Assembly: GCF_001636345.1 (NCBI RefSeq)
Contig: NZ_KV440945.1
Location: 2,023,631 to 2,087,630 of the forward strand
Source of the DNA: Cytobacillus gottheilii
GTDB lineage: Bacteria > Bacillota > Bacilli > Bacillales > Cytobacillaceae
Length of the DNA: 64,000 nucleotides
Direction: 5' to 3'
Part shown: piece after piece, positions 51,701 to 59,742 of the stretch
Layout: every line of letters begins with the position of its first letter
Position numbering within the stretch: the stretch's first letter is position 1
Program-made: the position numbers and the translations under genes
Notes under the pieces: generated by a model
The model's input: the letters and a program-made list of their open reading frames with translations, nothing else
The model's database searches: none
What the model was told of the DNA's origin: nothing

Positions 51701-51976
51701 AGAGTGAATGCTTTCACCTTTTAGCAGTCAGTTTTTGGAATTGTTAACCTGACTCATATTTTGCAATAATAAAGGCTAGAAGGAAGATGTGTTCATACTG
51801 CTTGAAATGATTTTTTATTATCCAATTGTTAAATGAATGGTGTATAATTTGAACAGGTTTTTATAAATGTCTCTTAGTGAAAAAGAATGATTTTTTTGTT
51901 AATCACCATGAAAAAATGGTATTCTAATCAAAAGAAGCTTCGTTAGTACCTAACGGTTATGAAAGTGGTGAAGGGT

Positions 51977-53446
51977 TTGCAAGATGAGAACATAAATCAA
52001 GAATCAACAGAAAAGCAATCAAGTTTTATAAAAATGAAGAAATTCCAATTTGTTATGCTTTTATTTATCATTGTCTTTTTGTCTGCTGGCATAACAACTT
52101 TTGCTTTGGCATTTGGAGACGAGAAAGCAGTCAGCGTAGGAAATGAAACAAGTCGAAGTGAATTTGATAAATTGTATACGGCTTTTGATACATTAAAGAA
52201 TGGTTACTTCCAAGAAGTAGAAGATAATACCCTCATTAATGGAGCCATTAATGGAATGCTTGAATCTTTAGATGATCCATATTCAGATTATATGGATGTT
52301 GAAGAAGCTAAGAACTTCCATGAAAGCATTTCTTCTTCTTTTGAAGGCATTGGAGCTGAAATTACTGAACAGGAAGGATCCATTGTAATTGTTTCACCAT
52401 TAAAAGGATCACCTGCAGAAAAAGCTGGATTAAAACCTAATGATGTCGTTTTATCAGTAGATGGAGAAAGTATTCAAGGGATGAGTTCAACAGAAGCAGT
52501 TCTGCTGATTCGAGGCGAGAAAGGATCGACGGTGGAGCTTGCCATCCAGCGCCCAGGCACAACTGAGCCGATCACATTCCCGATTGTTCGTGATACAATT
52601 CCAATTGAAACTGTTTATGGAGAAATGATTGACGATGAGATAGCAAAAGTCCAAATCACCTCTTTCTCTGAAAAAACGGGTGAAGAGCTAGTGGAGACCT
52701 TGAATAACCTTCAAGGTGAAGGGATGAAGGGACTTGTTCTGGATCTTAGACAGAATCCAGGTGGTCTTCTTGATCAAGCGATTTTAATTTCAAGCTTGTT
52801 TGTTCCTGAAGGAGAAATCTTATTCCAAATTGAAGATCGTGAAGGCAATCGAGAAGCCATGCAGTCTACTGCACAAGAAAACACAGACATGCCGCTAGTT
52901 GTTGTTATTGACCAAGGAAGCGCAAGTGCATCGGAAATTTTAGCTGGAGCAGTACAAGAGTCAGCAGATGTTCCGCTTGTTGGCCAGAAATCCTTCGGTA
53001 AAGGTACAGTACAGCGTGCACAAGATTTCTCTGATGGATCAAATATGAAGTTCACTACAGAGAAATGGCTGACACCTGAAGGCAATTGGATTCACAAAAA
53101 AGGAATCCAGCCAGACTATGAAGTAGCATTGCCTGAGTATGCTTCATTGCCATATGTCAGTCCAGATCTTGAATTGAAGCTTTCTTCTTCTTCCACACAA
53201 GTCCAATCAGCACAGCAAATGCTTGCTGCATTAGACATTGATCCAGGCAGAACGGATGGATTCTTTGATGAACAAACAGAAACAGCTGTTAAAGAATTTC
53301 AAAAGTCTGCTCAGCTTGAAGAAACAGGCGTACTTACAGGCCAAACAACACTTAAGCTGATGGAAGAATTAAGAGCACTAATTGATGAAAATGATACTCA
53401 AATATTAAAAGCAACAGAATTATTAAAAGAAAAACTTAATTCGTAA
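51977..53446 (+). CDS. ctpA: C-terminal processing protease CtpA (S41)
   Basis: About 489 residues: one N-terminal membrane helix (near residues 22-43), a helical domain, a PDZ domain (P-L-K-G-S-P-A-E-K-A-G-L-K-P-N-D-V-V) and the S41 protease core with nucleophile in G-S-A-S-A-S-E-I-L-A-G-A and Lys in Q-K-S-F-G-K-G-T-V-Q. A peptidoglycan-binding domain of about 60 residues lies at the C-terminus. It degrades or processes proteins at the membrane surface. TTG 51977 has GGTGAAGG close by; ATG 51959 is the alternative. Confidence 0.92.
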   Translation: MQDENINQESTEKQSSFIKMKKFQFVMLLFIIVFLSAGITTFALAFGDEKAVSVGNETSRSEFDKLYTAFDTLKNGYFQEVEDNTLINGAINGMLESLDDPYSDYMDVEEAKNFHESISSSFEGIGAEITEQEGSIVIVSPLKGSPAEKAGLKPNDVVLSVDGESIQGMSSTEAVLLIRGEKGSTVELAIQRPGTTEPITFPIVRDTIPIETVYGEMIDDEIAKVQITSFSEKTGEELVETLNNLQGEGMKGLVLDLRQNPGGLLDQAILISSLFVPEGEILFQIEDREGNREAMQSTAQENTDMPLVVVIDQGSASASEILAGAVQESADVPLVGQKSFGKGTVQRAQDFSDGSNMKFTTEKWLTPEGNWIHKKGIQPDYEVALPEYASLPYVSPDLELKLSSSSTQVQSAQQMLAALDIDPGRTDGFFDEQTETAVKEFQKSAQLEETGVLTGQTTLKLMEELRALIDENDTQILKATELLKEKLNS

Positions 53447-53452
53447 TAATTT

Positions 53453-53483
53453 GCTCCCCACTATCAGGTGGGGAGTTTATTTA
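53453..53483 (+). terminator. Terminator of ctpA
   Basis: CTCCCCAC and GTGGGGAG pair around TATCAG, followed by TTTATTTATT. Confidence 0.75.
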
Positions 53484-53655
53484 TTCTTACCTTGAATTTT
53501 AAGCAAAGCAGGAGTCTGTAACTTATGCACGATTCTGTTTCATTATATATAGGCCAAAGTTCTGTATTTAATTGATTACGTATAGAAAAGATCCATCTGT
53601 ATCACAATGGTTGTAAAAGGAGAAATTTTTACTCCTAACTTAGAGGTGAGCAGTT

Positions 53656-54573
53656 ATGGAAAAAAGAGTAAGTCTCTTACTATTATTTACGGTGTTAATT
53701 TTGTCTGGCTGCTTAAATGCAGATCCTTTAACAGAGAAAGAGTCAGAGCCTATTAACTATTCATCAGATCATAAAAACTTTCTTTTGCTGGGAGTAGACA
53801 GCAGAGGGGAAGAGGAATCCAGATCGGATGCAATCCTTGTTGCCCGCTATGAACCGGATGATCATTCAATGAAAATTGTATCACTTATGCGTGACAGCTA
53901 TGTGAAAATTCCTGACTACCCATTTGAATACAGCAAATTAAATCATGCTTACTATTTAGGCGGTCAAGAGTTGTTAAAGGATACGATCCAAGAAAATTTC
54001 GGCATTAAAATTGATCATACAGCCGTAATTGACTTTAATGGGTTTGCTGCTATGATGGACATTCTGGCTCCAGATGGTATAGAGGTTGAAGTTTCACAGC
54101 AGCTGATTGATGATATGAAACTTGATGTAACACCAGGCAAACAAAAGCTTAACGGCGATCAGCTCCTTTCCTATGTTCGCTTTCGCCATGATGCAAAAAG
54201 CGACTTTGGAAGAGTAGATCGTCAGCAGGAGGTATTAGTTTCGATTAAAGATCAAGTGATGAAGCAATTTACAACTCCAGAAGGATTAGTAAAATTTCCG
54301 GAAATGCTGAAAGAAGTTATGAACTATGTGGAGACGGACTTAAACTTTGAACAAGCATTTTCTATTGGTACTTCCTTCTTGCTTAATCCCATTACGGAAA
54401 TTGAAACATTAAGAGTTCCTGTCGCTGACAGCTACGAAAACAAAAGCTACAATCATGCTGGTGCCGTACTGGAAATGAATCTTGAGGAAAATACAGAGGC
54501 CTTAAAACAATTCTTCAATGAAGTGAAAAAAGAAGAAATTATGAAGCCAGAATCAGACAAAGAAGAAAACTGA
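53656..54573 (+). CDS. LytR-CpsA-Psr (LCP) family lipoprotein
   Basis: A 305-residue LCP protein anchored through lipobox I-L-S-G-C (Cys19) instead of the usual transmembrane helix. Conserved Arg/Asp residues that bind the pyrophosphate lipid appear in L-L-G-V-D-S-R-G, R-S-D-A-I-L-V, S-L-M-R-D-S-Y-V and F-G-R-V-D-R-Q-Q-E. LCP enzymes attach teichoic acid or other glycopolymers to peptidoglycan. The lipoprotein anchor is uncommon in the family. AGAGGTGAG precedes the ATG. No glycopolymer genes are near. Confidence 0.88.
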   Translation: MEKRVSLLLLFTVLILSGCLNADPLTEKESEPINYSSDHKNFLLLGVDSRGEEESRSDAILVARYEPDDHSMKIVSLMRDSYVKIPDYPFEYSKLNHAYYLGGQELLKDTIQENFGIKIDHTAVIDFNGFAAMMDILAPDGIEVEVSQQLIDDMKLDVTPGKQKLNGDQLLSYVRFRHDAKSDFGRVDRQQEVLVSIKDQVMKQFTTPEGLVKFPEMLKEVMNYVETDLNFEQAFSIGTSFLLNPITEIETLRVPVADSYENKSYNHAGAVLEMNLEENTEALKQFFNEVKKEEIMKPESDKEEN

Positions 54574-54632
54574 TTCATATTTTTGATAAAAAATGATGAA
54601 AATGATCATCAGAGGCACAGTGAGTTGGTGAT

Positions 54633-54667
54633 GACCCGGACAATTCAATTGTTCGGTTCTTTTTTTG
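54633..54667 (+). terminator. Terminator of the LCP gene
   Basis: GACCCGGACAATT and ATTGTTCGGTTC pair around CA, followed by TTTTTTT. Confidence 0.75.
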
Positions 54668-54775
54668 CATGTTTCTGCTCACGAGATAAATCATTTGTAC
54701 GTTCCGGGCAAAACCTTTAAAATAATTATTTAGAGTCTCATAATAAAAATGGAATATTGTAAACGAGGTGATTTC

Positions 54776-55180
54776 TTGAGACAGATTGTTCAATTTGATG
54801 AACATATTAGACAGGAAGTTGCTGCAATTGAATGTAAATGGGAAGTCATTGCGAATGAGATTTTTAACATCTACCACCAAAAGTTCATTACCTTTAATGA
54901 AGATTTAATTATAGAGGTCATAAGGATTCAAAAAGGCAAAAAAGCAGCACAGGAAGACCTGTTCACACCTAATTATGAGTCTTTTTTAGAGATTGGTGTC
55001 GAAAATGATGATGAATACTATCCAAACGCTTATATTCCAATATGGAAATGTAAACAAGAAATGTTTCAAAAGGTTGGTTATCTTACAAGACGTACAATTT
55101 CGGATGTAGGAAAAATGCTTCACGAAATGATGAAAGAAATGCTGGAAGAGAGAGCGGAAAATGGTGAACGTAATGAATAA
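54776..55180 (+). CDS. Hypothetical protein upstream of COG0523 GTPase
   Basis: A 134-residue soluble protein: a helical N-terminus (R-Q-I-V-Q-F-D-E-H-I-R-Q-E-V), a middle part with L-F-T-P-N-Y-E-S-F-L-E-I-G and a charged C-terminal helix. I do not recognise it. The TTG at 54776 has GAGGTGAT upstream. It overlaps the next gene by 8 bases, so both are probably translated together and may share a role. Confidence 0.65.
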   Translation: MRQIVQFDEHIRQEVAAIECKWEVIANEIFNIYHQKFITFNEDLIIEVIRIQKGKKAAQEDLFTPNYESFLEIGVENDDEYYPNAYIPIWKCKQEMFQKVGYLTRRTISDVGKMLHEMMKEMLEERAENGERNE

Positions 55181-56090
55181 AACAGAAATATATATTCTAT
55201 CAGGCTTTTTAGGAAGCGGGAAAACAACCCTTCTAAAGCAATTGCTGCAGGCAGAAAAAGAGAAGGGAAGAAAAACAGCTGTTATGATGAATGAGCTTGG
55301 AAAAGTATCCATTGATTCTGACGCAGTTGATACAGATGTTCCTTTAAAAGAGCTTCTCGAAGGCTGTATATGCTGTACGATTCAAGATAAACTGGAAGCA
55401 CAGCTTCAAGAATTATTAATAATGGAAAAGCCTGAAGTAATCTATATAGAGTCAACTGGTGCTGCTCATCCCATTGAAGTTTTAGATGGAATATTATCGC
55501 CTATTTTTGCAGATCAGTTGCATGTAAAAGGCATTATTTCTGTATTAGATGGGCATCTTTGGTTAGAAAGAAACAAATTAAGTCCGCAAATCAGACAGCT
55601 TCTTGTCGAACAGGTAAAGCATTCAGACTTACTTCTATTAAATAAAGCAGATCAGCTGACAGAATCACAGCAAGCTCAGCTTGTCTTTGATGTTCAAGGA
55701 CTCAATCCAAAAGTGCTAGCATTGCTGACCACCTTTTCAAAAGTACCAATGGAAAAGGTTAGAAACTTATCTGCCGGTAAAAAAGGAGCAAATGAAACGG
55801 CTCATGTAGTTCAAGATTTAAACTTAAGCACTTTTGTATACACATTTAAACAGCCTGTCCATCGAGAAGATTTTATGAGCTTTCTTCATGGACTGCCTGA
55901 TACCATTTATAGAATGAAAGGATACATTCAATTTACAAATTCGTTGTATCCTGAGCTTTTTCAGTATTCATATGGCATGCCGATTTTTCTGCCTGAAAAC
56001 ATGAAAATGCCCTTGAATTTGGTATTTATCGGTGAAAATATAGATTGGCATAACCTTAAGTCTCAATTAAAAGCTCTTGAGTCTGTCTAA
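55173..56090 (+). CDS. COG0523 (CobW/ZigA-type) GTP-binding metallochaperone
   Basis: A 305-residue G3E-family GTPase. It has Walker A G-F-L-G-S-G-K-T-T (about 11-19), the metal motif G-C-I-C-C-T (CxCC), E-S-T-G-A-A-H-P and N-K-A-D for guanine binding, and a C-terminal CobW domain. Such proteins insert zinc or other metals into client enzymes, often under metal shortage. No Zur box was recognised. The client is not evident; the upstream small protein is a candidate. ATG 55173 follows GGTGA at 5 bases. Confidence 0.88.
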   Translation: MNKTEIYILSGFLGSGKTTLLKQLLQAEKEKGRKTAVMMNELGKVSIDSDAVDTDVPLKELLEGCICCTIQDKLEAQLQELLIMEKPEVIYIESTGAAHPIEVLDGILSPIFADQLHVKGIISVLDGHLWLERNKLSPQIRQLLVEQVKHSDLLLLNKADQLTESQQAQLVFDVQGLNPKVLALLTTFSKVPMEKVRNLSAGKKGANETAHVVQDLNLSTFVYTFKQPVHREDFMSFLHGLPDTIYRMKGYIQFTNSLYPELFQYSYGMPIFLPENMKMPLNLVFIGENIDWHNLKSQLKALESV

Positions 56091-56147
56091 TCTTTAGGTT
56101 TTCTTTCATGCTAAAAGGGAATGACTCCATTAAAGGAGTTGATCGAT

Positions 56148-56318
56148 ATGCCATGGAGCAAAAATGATTATCCGGATGCTATGAAAAATTTAGACCCTAC
56201 AGTCCGAAACAAAGCAATTGAGATTGCAAATGCCCTTTTGGATGAGGACTATGAGGAAGGGCGCGCCATTCCAATAGCCATTGATAAAGCGAAGGAATGG
56301 AAAGAAAACAGAGAATAA
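56148..56318 (+). CDS. Small YdaT-N-terminus-like protein
   Basis: A 56-residue protein (M-P-W-S-K-N-D-Y-P-D-A-M-K-N-L ... R-N-K-A-I-E-I-A-N-A-L-L ... Y-E-E-G-R-A-I-P-I-A). The sequence closely recalls the first 55 residues of B. subtilis YdaT, a general-stress protein, without its C-terminal part. Function unknown. AAAGGAG precedes ATG 56148; the frame from 56121 has no such site. Confidence 0.72.
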   Translation: MPWSKNDYPDAMKNLDPTVRNKAIEIANALLDEDYEEGRAIPIAIDKAKEWKENRE

Positions 56319-56336
56319 CTTCATATAATAACGAAT

Positions 56337-56366
56337 AGTCTCTCTAAATTTTAGGGAGACTTTTAA
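56337..56366 (+). terminator. Hairpin/terminator directly before an exported-protein gene
   Basis: AGTCTCTCTAAA and TTTAGGGAGACT pair with almost no loop, followed by TTTAAT. Its 3' arm contains AGGGAG, the only ribosome-site candidate of the gene starting at 56368. Confidence 0.65.
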
Positions 56367-56367
56367 T

Positions 56368-57234
56368 ATGGACAAAAATACAACATGCAAATGTACATTG
56401 ATGCTTACTTTTACCTTTCTCTATTTCTTTAGTTTCAACAGCCTAGAAGTTGACGCTTCCAAACATGGGATAGGCTATCATATTGAGATGCTTGATTGGA
56501 TTGAAGTAAATAAACAGCTTCCGAAATTCAGTAAATTTCATGTTTTGGATACAGAGTCCGGAAGAATGTTCGAAGTGCAGAGAAGAGCAGGATCTAATCA
56601 TGCTGATGTTCAGCCTCTGACAGCAAAGGATACAAAAATAATGAAGGAAATTTATAATGGCAAGTGGAGCTGGAGAAGAAGGTCGATTATTGTGATCACT
56701 AAGGATAGGTGGATTGCCGCATCCATGCACGGAATGCCTCATGGAGCTGGTGCATTGCCTAATAATTTTCCAGGTCATTTTTGCATTCACTTTTACGGCA
56801 GCACCACTCATCGCACCAATGAGATGGATCTATCCCATAAATTAATGATATTCAAAGCTTCTGGCAGGTTATACCCATATTTAACACTTGCCAGTGCTGA
56901 GGAAGTGATACACTCTTATGTCACAGGTTTAAAGGAACATGACGAACAAATTGCAGAGTTTTTATCTTTGCAGACAATTAGTTGGAAAACCGTTTTCCCG
57001 GAAATTGAAAATGCAAAACTGTCAGCTGTTGAGCTTTCGGAAGAAACATCTTATCTGTCAGATTTAGTATTAGAGGTTCCTGTTAAAATCGAGTGGTATA
57101 TAAAAGAGCATGGAAAACAACTATTTAACGGTAAGATTGTTTTAGTCAGATTTTCAGCAGCTGGTCCCTGGAAGGTAGATACTCTCCAATTTTTCGAAGA
57201 CCATAAGCAGTTTTTGACTGAACCAAAAAAATAA
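56368..57234 (+). CDS. Exported protein with HGMPHG...HFCIHF motif
   Basis: A 288-residue protein with a signal peptide or anchor (about residues 9-31, ending V-D-A-S-K). The middle part (about 45-165) has F-E-V-Q-R-R-A-G-S-N-H-A-D-V, W-S-W-R-R-R, M-H-G-M-P-H-G and N-N-F-P-G-H-F-C-I-H-F-Y-G-S. I recall the same block at the C-terminus of some Paenibacillus copper-amine-oxidase-like proteins; the clustered His and Cys look like an enzyme site, but no activity is assigned. The C-terminal 100 residues are a separate domain. A hairpin covers its ribosome site. Confidence 0.7.
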   Translation: MDKNTTCKCTLMLTFTFLYFFSFNSLEVDASKHGIGYHIEMLDWIEVNKQLPKFSKFHVLDTESGRMFEVQRRAGSNHADVQPLTAKDTKIMKEIYNGKWSWRRRSIIVITKDRWIAASMHGMPHGAGALPNNFPGHFCIHFYGSTTHRTNEMDLSHKLMIFKASGRLYPYLTLASAEEVIHSYVTGLKEHDEQIAEFLSLQTISWKTVFPEIENAKLSAVELSEETSYLSDLVLEVPVKIEWYIKEHGKQLFNGKIVLVRFSAAGPWKVDTLQFFEDHKQFLTEPKK

Positions 57235-57269
57235 GCTTGAGAGGGAATCTCTCAAGCTTATTTTTTTTC
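57232..57269. terminator. Bidirectional terminator
   Basis: ATAAGCTTGAGAG and CTCTCAAGCTTAT form a perfect 13-bp stem with T run, between convergent genes. Confidence 0.88.
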
Positions 57270-57500
57270 ACCAAAAGCAATAAACGTTTTTTCATCTTCA
57301 ACTAAACCACAGGCAGCGCATTGAACTTTATGATTTGGTCCTTTATACGGAATGTGAAAAGGTGATAGATCATTTGCAGAATATTCCTCAACGGTATCAC
57401 CTGTAAAAGGATCCAATTTTACTGGTTTTGAAACTTGTTCAATGATATTAAATCTGCTGCGATTTGTTTTACAGTTGGGACAACAATAGGGTGCACTCAT
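57258..57500 (-). CDS. Small zinc-ribbon protein
   Basis: An 80-residue protein with two Cys pairs, C-C-P-N-C (6-10) and C-A-A-C (61-64), flanking a segment F-N-I-I-E-Q-V-S-K-P-V-K-L-D. It is a probable zinc ribbon. AAGGAG lies 7 bases before ATG 57500; a longer frame to 57587 lacks a site. Family and role are not recognised. Its end lies within the bidirectional terminator. Confidence 0.68.
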   Translation of the reverse strand: MSAPYCCPNCKTNRSRFNIIEQVSKPVKLDPFTGDTVEEYSANDLSPFHIPYKGPNHKVQCAACGLVEDEKTFIAFGEKK

Positions 57501-57743
57501 TTGTTTTCTCCTTTCAATATCTGCCTCATTTTTGCAATGAGCAGAGTAGATAACAACTTTGGGCAAGAAGTTCATTGTGACAAGCAAATAACATAAGAAT
57601 ATGCCTATTTATCCAATTATTTATTTTGGCTATTCTAATCCTAAGGAACAAGCAAACATAGCTATATCTTATATTTTGCATTTTTACTTTTTTTTATGTG
57701 AAAATACTAAGTAGAGTAAAAAAGAATGAAAAGGGAGAAAACC

Positions 57744-58010
57744 ATGAAATACGAATATTTATTGAATCAATACAAAAGCCTATGGCAAAACCGGCAATTA
57801 ATCACGGATGAAAATACCCCGGAGCAAGTTTTAAAAATGACAATTCAGCGAGAGCTGCTGGATGAAAATGCACACCCACGAGTACGCAAGTCCTTATATG
57901 AAAAATTCTATCAGGCGATTAAAAGGATTAACGAATCAAGTTTGGTTGCAGAAGATAAAGAAGAGATTATTTCTATTCATATTTCCCTAATGGAACAATT
58001 AAGAAAGTAA
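57744..58010 (+). CDS. Small helical hypothetical protein
   Basis: An 88-residue, all-helical soluble protein (L-L-N-Q-Y-K-S-L-W-Q-N-R ... K-S-L-Y-E-K-F-Y-Q-A-I-K-R-I-N-E). No motif. AAGGGAG precedes ATG 57744. The next operon starts 71 bases later. Confidence 0.65.
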   Translation: MKYEYLLNQYKSLWQNRQLITDENTPEQVLKMTIQRELLDENAHPRVRKSLYEKFYQAIKRINESSLVAEDKEEIISIHISLMEQLRK

Positions 58011-58081
58011 GAAATAGTTCACAAATTACACACAAAAAAGTCTTATAGTATAGGCATAGAATGACAAAGGGGAATAGAAAG

Positions 58082-59065
58082 ATGTCAGTATTCAAAGCCT
58101 TCTTATACAGTATATCTTTGATCGTTTTCTTAGCTTCATGCAGCAATCATACATATGAGCCCATTTCTTCAGATATTTCATTGGCAGCAACTGTAAATAT
58201 GAAAAGTATGTCTGTAACATTTATTGATGTAGAAAAACGTGAAATTGCAGCAGAATGGCAGCTTGAAAAACCTTATACAGGCGGAATTGTTTTTCCTGAT
58301 GGCGATACTTTTTTATTGTATGGAAAAGAGATGGAAACGGCGGATTTGTTTTCTTTGCAAACTGGTGAAAAAAAGGCAAGTTGGGACACAGGGAAAGGAA
58401 TTGTCAATGCAAAGGTAATAAATGATCAAAAAGAAATAGCTCTTGTAAATCAAAATAATAGTTCAGTGATTTTTTATGATTTAGATGGAGAGAAGCTTGC
58501 AGAAGCACAAACAGAATCTTCACCGCTTTCGATTGTGGAAAGCGAGGAAGAGGGAGTATTATTTGTTTTAAGTTTTAAAAATCAAACTTTATCTAAAGTG
58601 AATTTGAAAACGAAAAAAACAATCGGCGATTATCCTATACATGGTGCTGCCTCTGGTGCCCTTTTGTTAGAGGACGGAACTCAGCTTTGGTTAGGGGGAC
58701 ATGGTGAAGGAGCGACGATTGAAAAGGATATTCATGTGTATAATGCCAGTGACGGAGAGTTTATCAAAAAAATACCCGCTCCTGTTATGCCAATTAACTT
58801 TCTGCAGTACCAGCAATCTATTTTTGTTTTGAGCCACGGTTCAAATCAGCTCTATAAAATGGATCTTGATGGGAATATTATGGGGACAGTCAAAGTTGGA
58901 GCAAATCCTTTTGAATTGGCTTTAACGTCAGATCATACACTTCTTGTTGCCGGTTATGACAGCAATGATCTTTCATTTATCAATCCTGAAAATTTAGAGG
59001 AAGAAGATAAAATTGAAGTAGGCAATGGCCCATTTAAAATTGTATTGAGGGAGAAGACAGAATGA
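58082..59065 (+). CDS. Beta-propeller lipoprotein of a two-component operon
   Basis: A 327-residue lipoprotein: lipobox F-L-A-S-C near residue 20, then repeated blades of about 40-45 residues with K-T-K-K-T-I-G-D, D-G-E-F-I-K-K-I and V-G-A-N-P-F-E-L-A-L, as in YncE/YVTN-type seven-bladed propellers. It sits outside the membrane. It overlaps the response regulator by ATGA, so it is probably an extracellular sensing or binding partner of the kinase (inference). AAGGGGAAT precedes ATG 58082. Confidence 0.75.
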   Translation: MSVFKAFLYSISLIVFLASCSNHTYEPISSDISLAATVNMKSMSVTFIDVEKREIAAEWQLEKPYTGGIVFPDGDTFLLYGKEMETADLFSLQTGEKKASWDTGKGIVNAKVINDQKEIALVNQNNSSVIFYDLDGEKLAEAQTESSPLSIVESEEEGVLFVLSFKNQTLSKVNLKTKKTIGDYPIHGAASGALLLEDGTQLWLGGHGEGATIEKDIHVYNASDGEFIKKIPAPVMPINFLQYQQSIFVLSHGSNQLYKMDLDGNIMGTVKVGANPFELALTSDHTLLVAGYDSNDLSFINPENLEEEDKIEVGNGPFKIVLREKTE

Positions 59066-59742
59066 GCAGCATTACCGTTTTAATCATTGATGATGAAGCT
59101 GATATGAGGCATTTAACCGAAATGTATCTTGCAAATTCAGGCTTTTTATGTGTTTCTGCCGGCAGCGGCACGGAAGCTTATGAAGTGATGGAGAAGCGAA
59201 AAATTGATTTAATTATTCTTGATATCATGATGCCTGGTGAAGATGGCTATATGGTCTGTGCCAATTTAAGAAAAAAATATAATACCCCTATCATATTTCT
59301 ATCCGCTAAAGGTGAAGAGTGGGATAAAGTTAAAGCCCTCCAATTAGGCGGGGATGATTATATCGTTAAACCGCTTAGTCCTGGAGAACTCGTTGCTAGA
59401 ATTCATGCAGTATTAAGGAGAACTGGTCTCTCTAAGCAGGAATCAGCTATTAACACGATTGGAAGAATCAGCTTAGATAAAAAAGCACGAAAAGTAATGG
59501 TTGATCAGCGAACGGTTAACCTTACTTTAAAAGAGTTTGAACTGCTGCTTTTTTTTATGGATCACCGCAATCAGGCTCTTTCAAGAGAACAGCTTCTTGA
59601 GCATGTTTGGGGAATAGACTATGAAGGCAGTTTGCGAACAGTAGATACACACGTAAAAACACTTAGGATGAAACTGCAGGAAGGCGATTATATTGAAACG
59701 GTTTGGGGTGTTGGATATAAGCTGGAGGTTCCTTCTGCATGA
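59062..59742 (+). CDS. OmpR/PhoB-family response regulator
   Basis: A 226-residue regulator. The receiver domain has acidic D-D-E (10-12), phospho-acceptor Asp54 (I-I-L-D-I-M-M-P), L-S-A-K and the K-P-L switch; a winged-helix DNA-binding domain (about 130-222) ends V-W-G-V-G-Y-K-L. It resembles YclJ/PhoP-like regulators. Start and stop overlap both neighbours by 4 bases, so lipoprotein, regulator and kinase form one coupled operon. Confidence 0.93.
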   Translation: MSSITVLIIDDEADMRHLTEMYLANSGFLCVSAGSGTEAYEVMEKRKIDLIILDIMMPGEDGYMVCANLRKKYNTPIIFLSAKGEEWDKVKALQLGGDDYIVKPLSPGELVARIHAVLRRTGLSKQESAINTIGRISLDKKARKVMVDQRTVNLTLKEFELLLFFMDHRNQALSREQLLEHVWGIDYEGSLRTVDTHVKTLRMKLQEGDYIETVWGVGYKLEVPSA

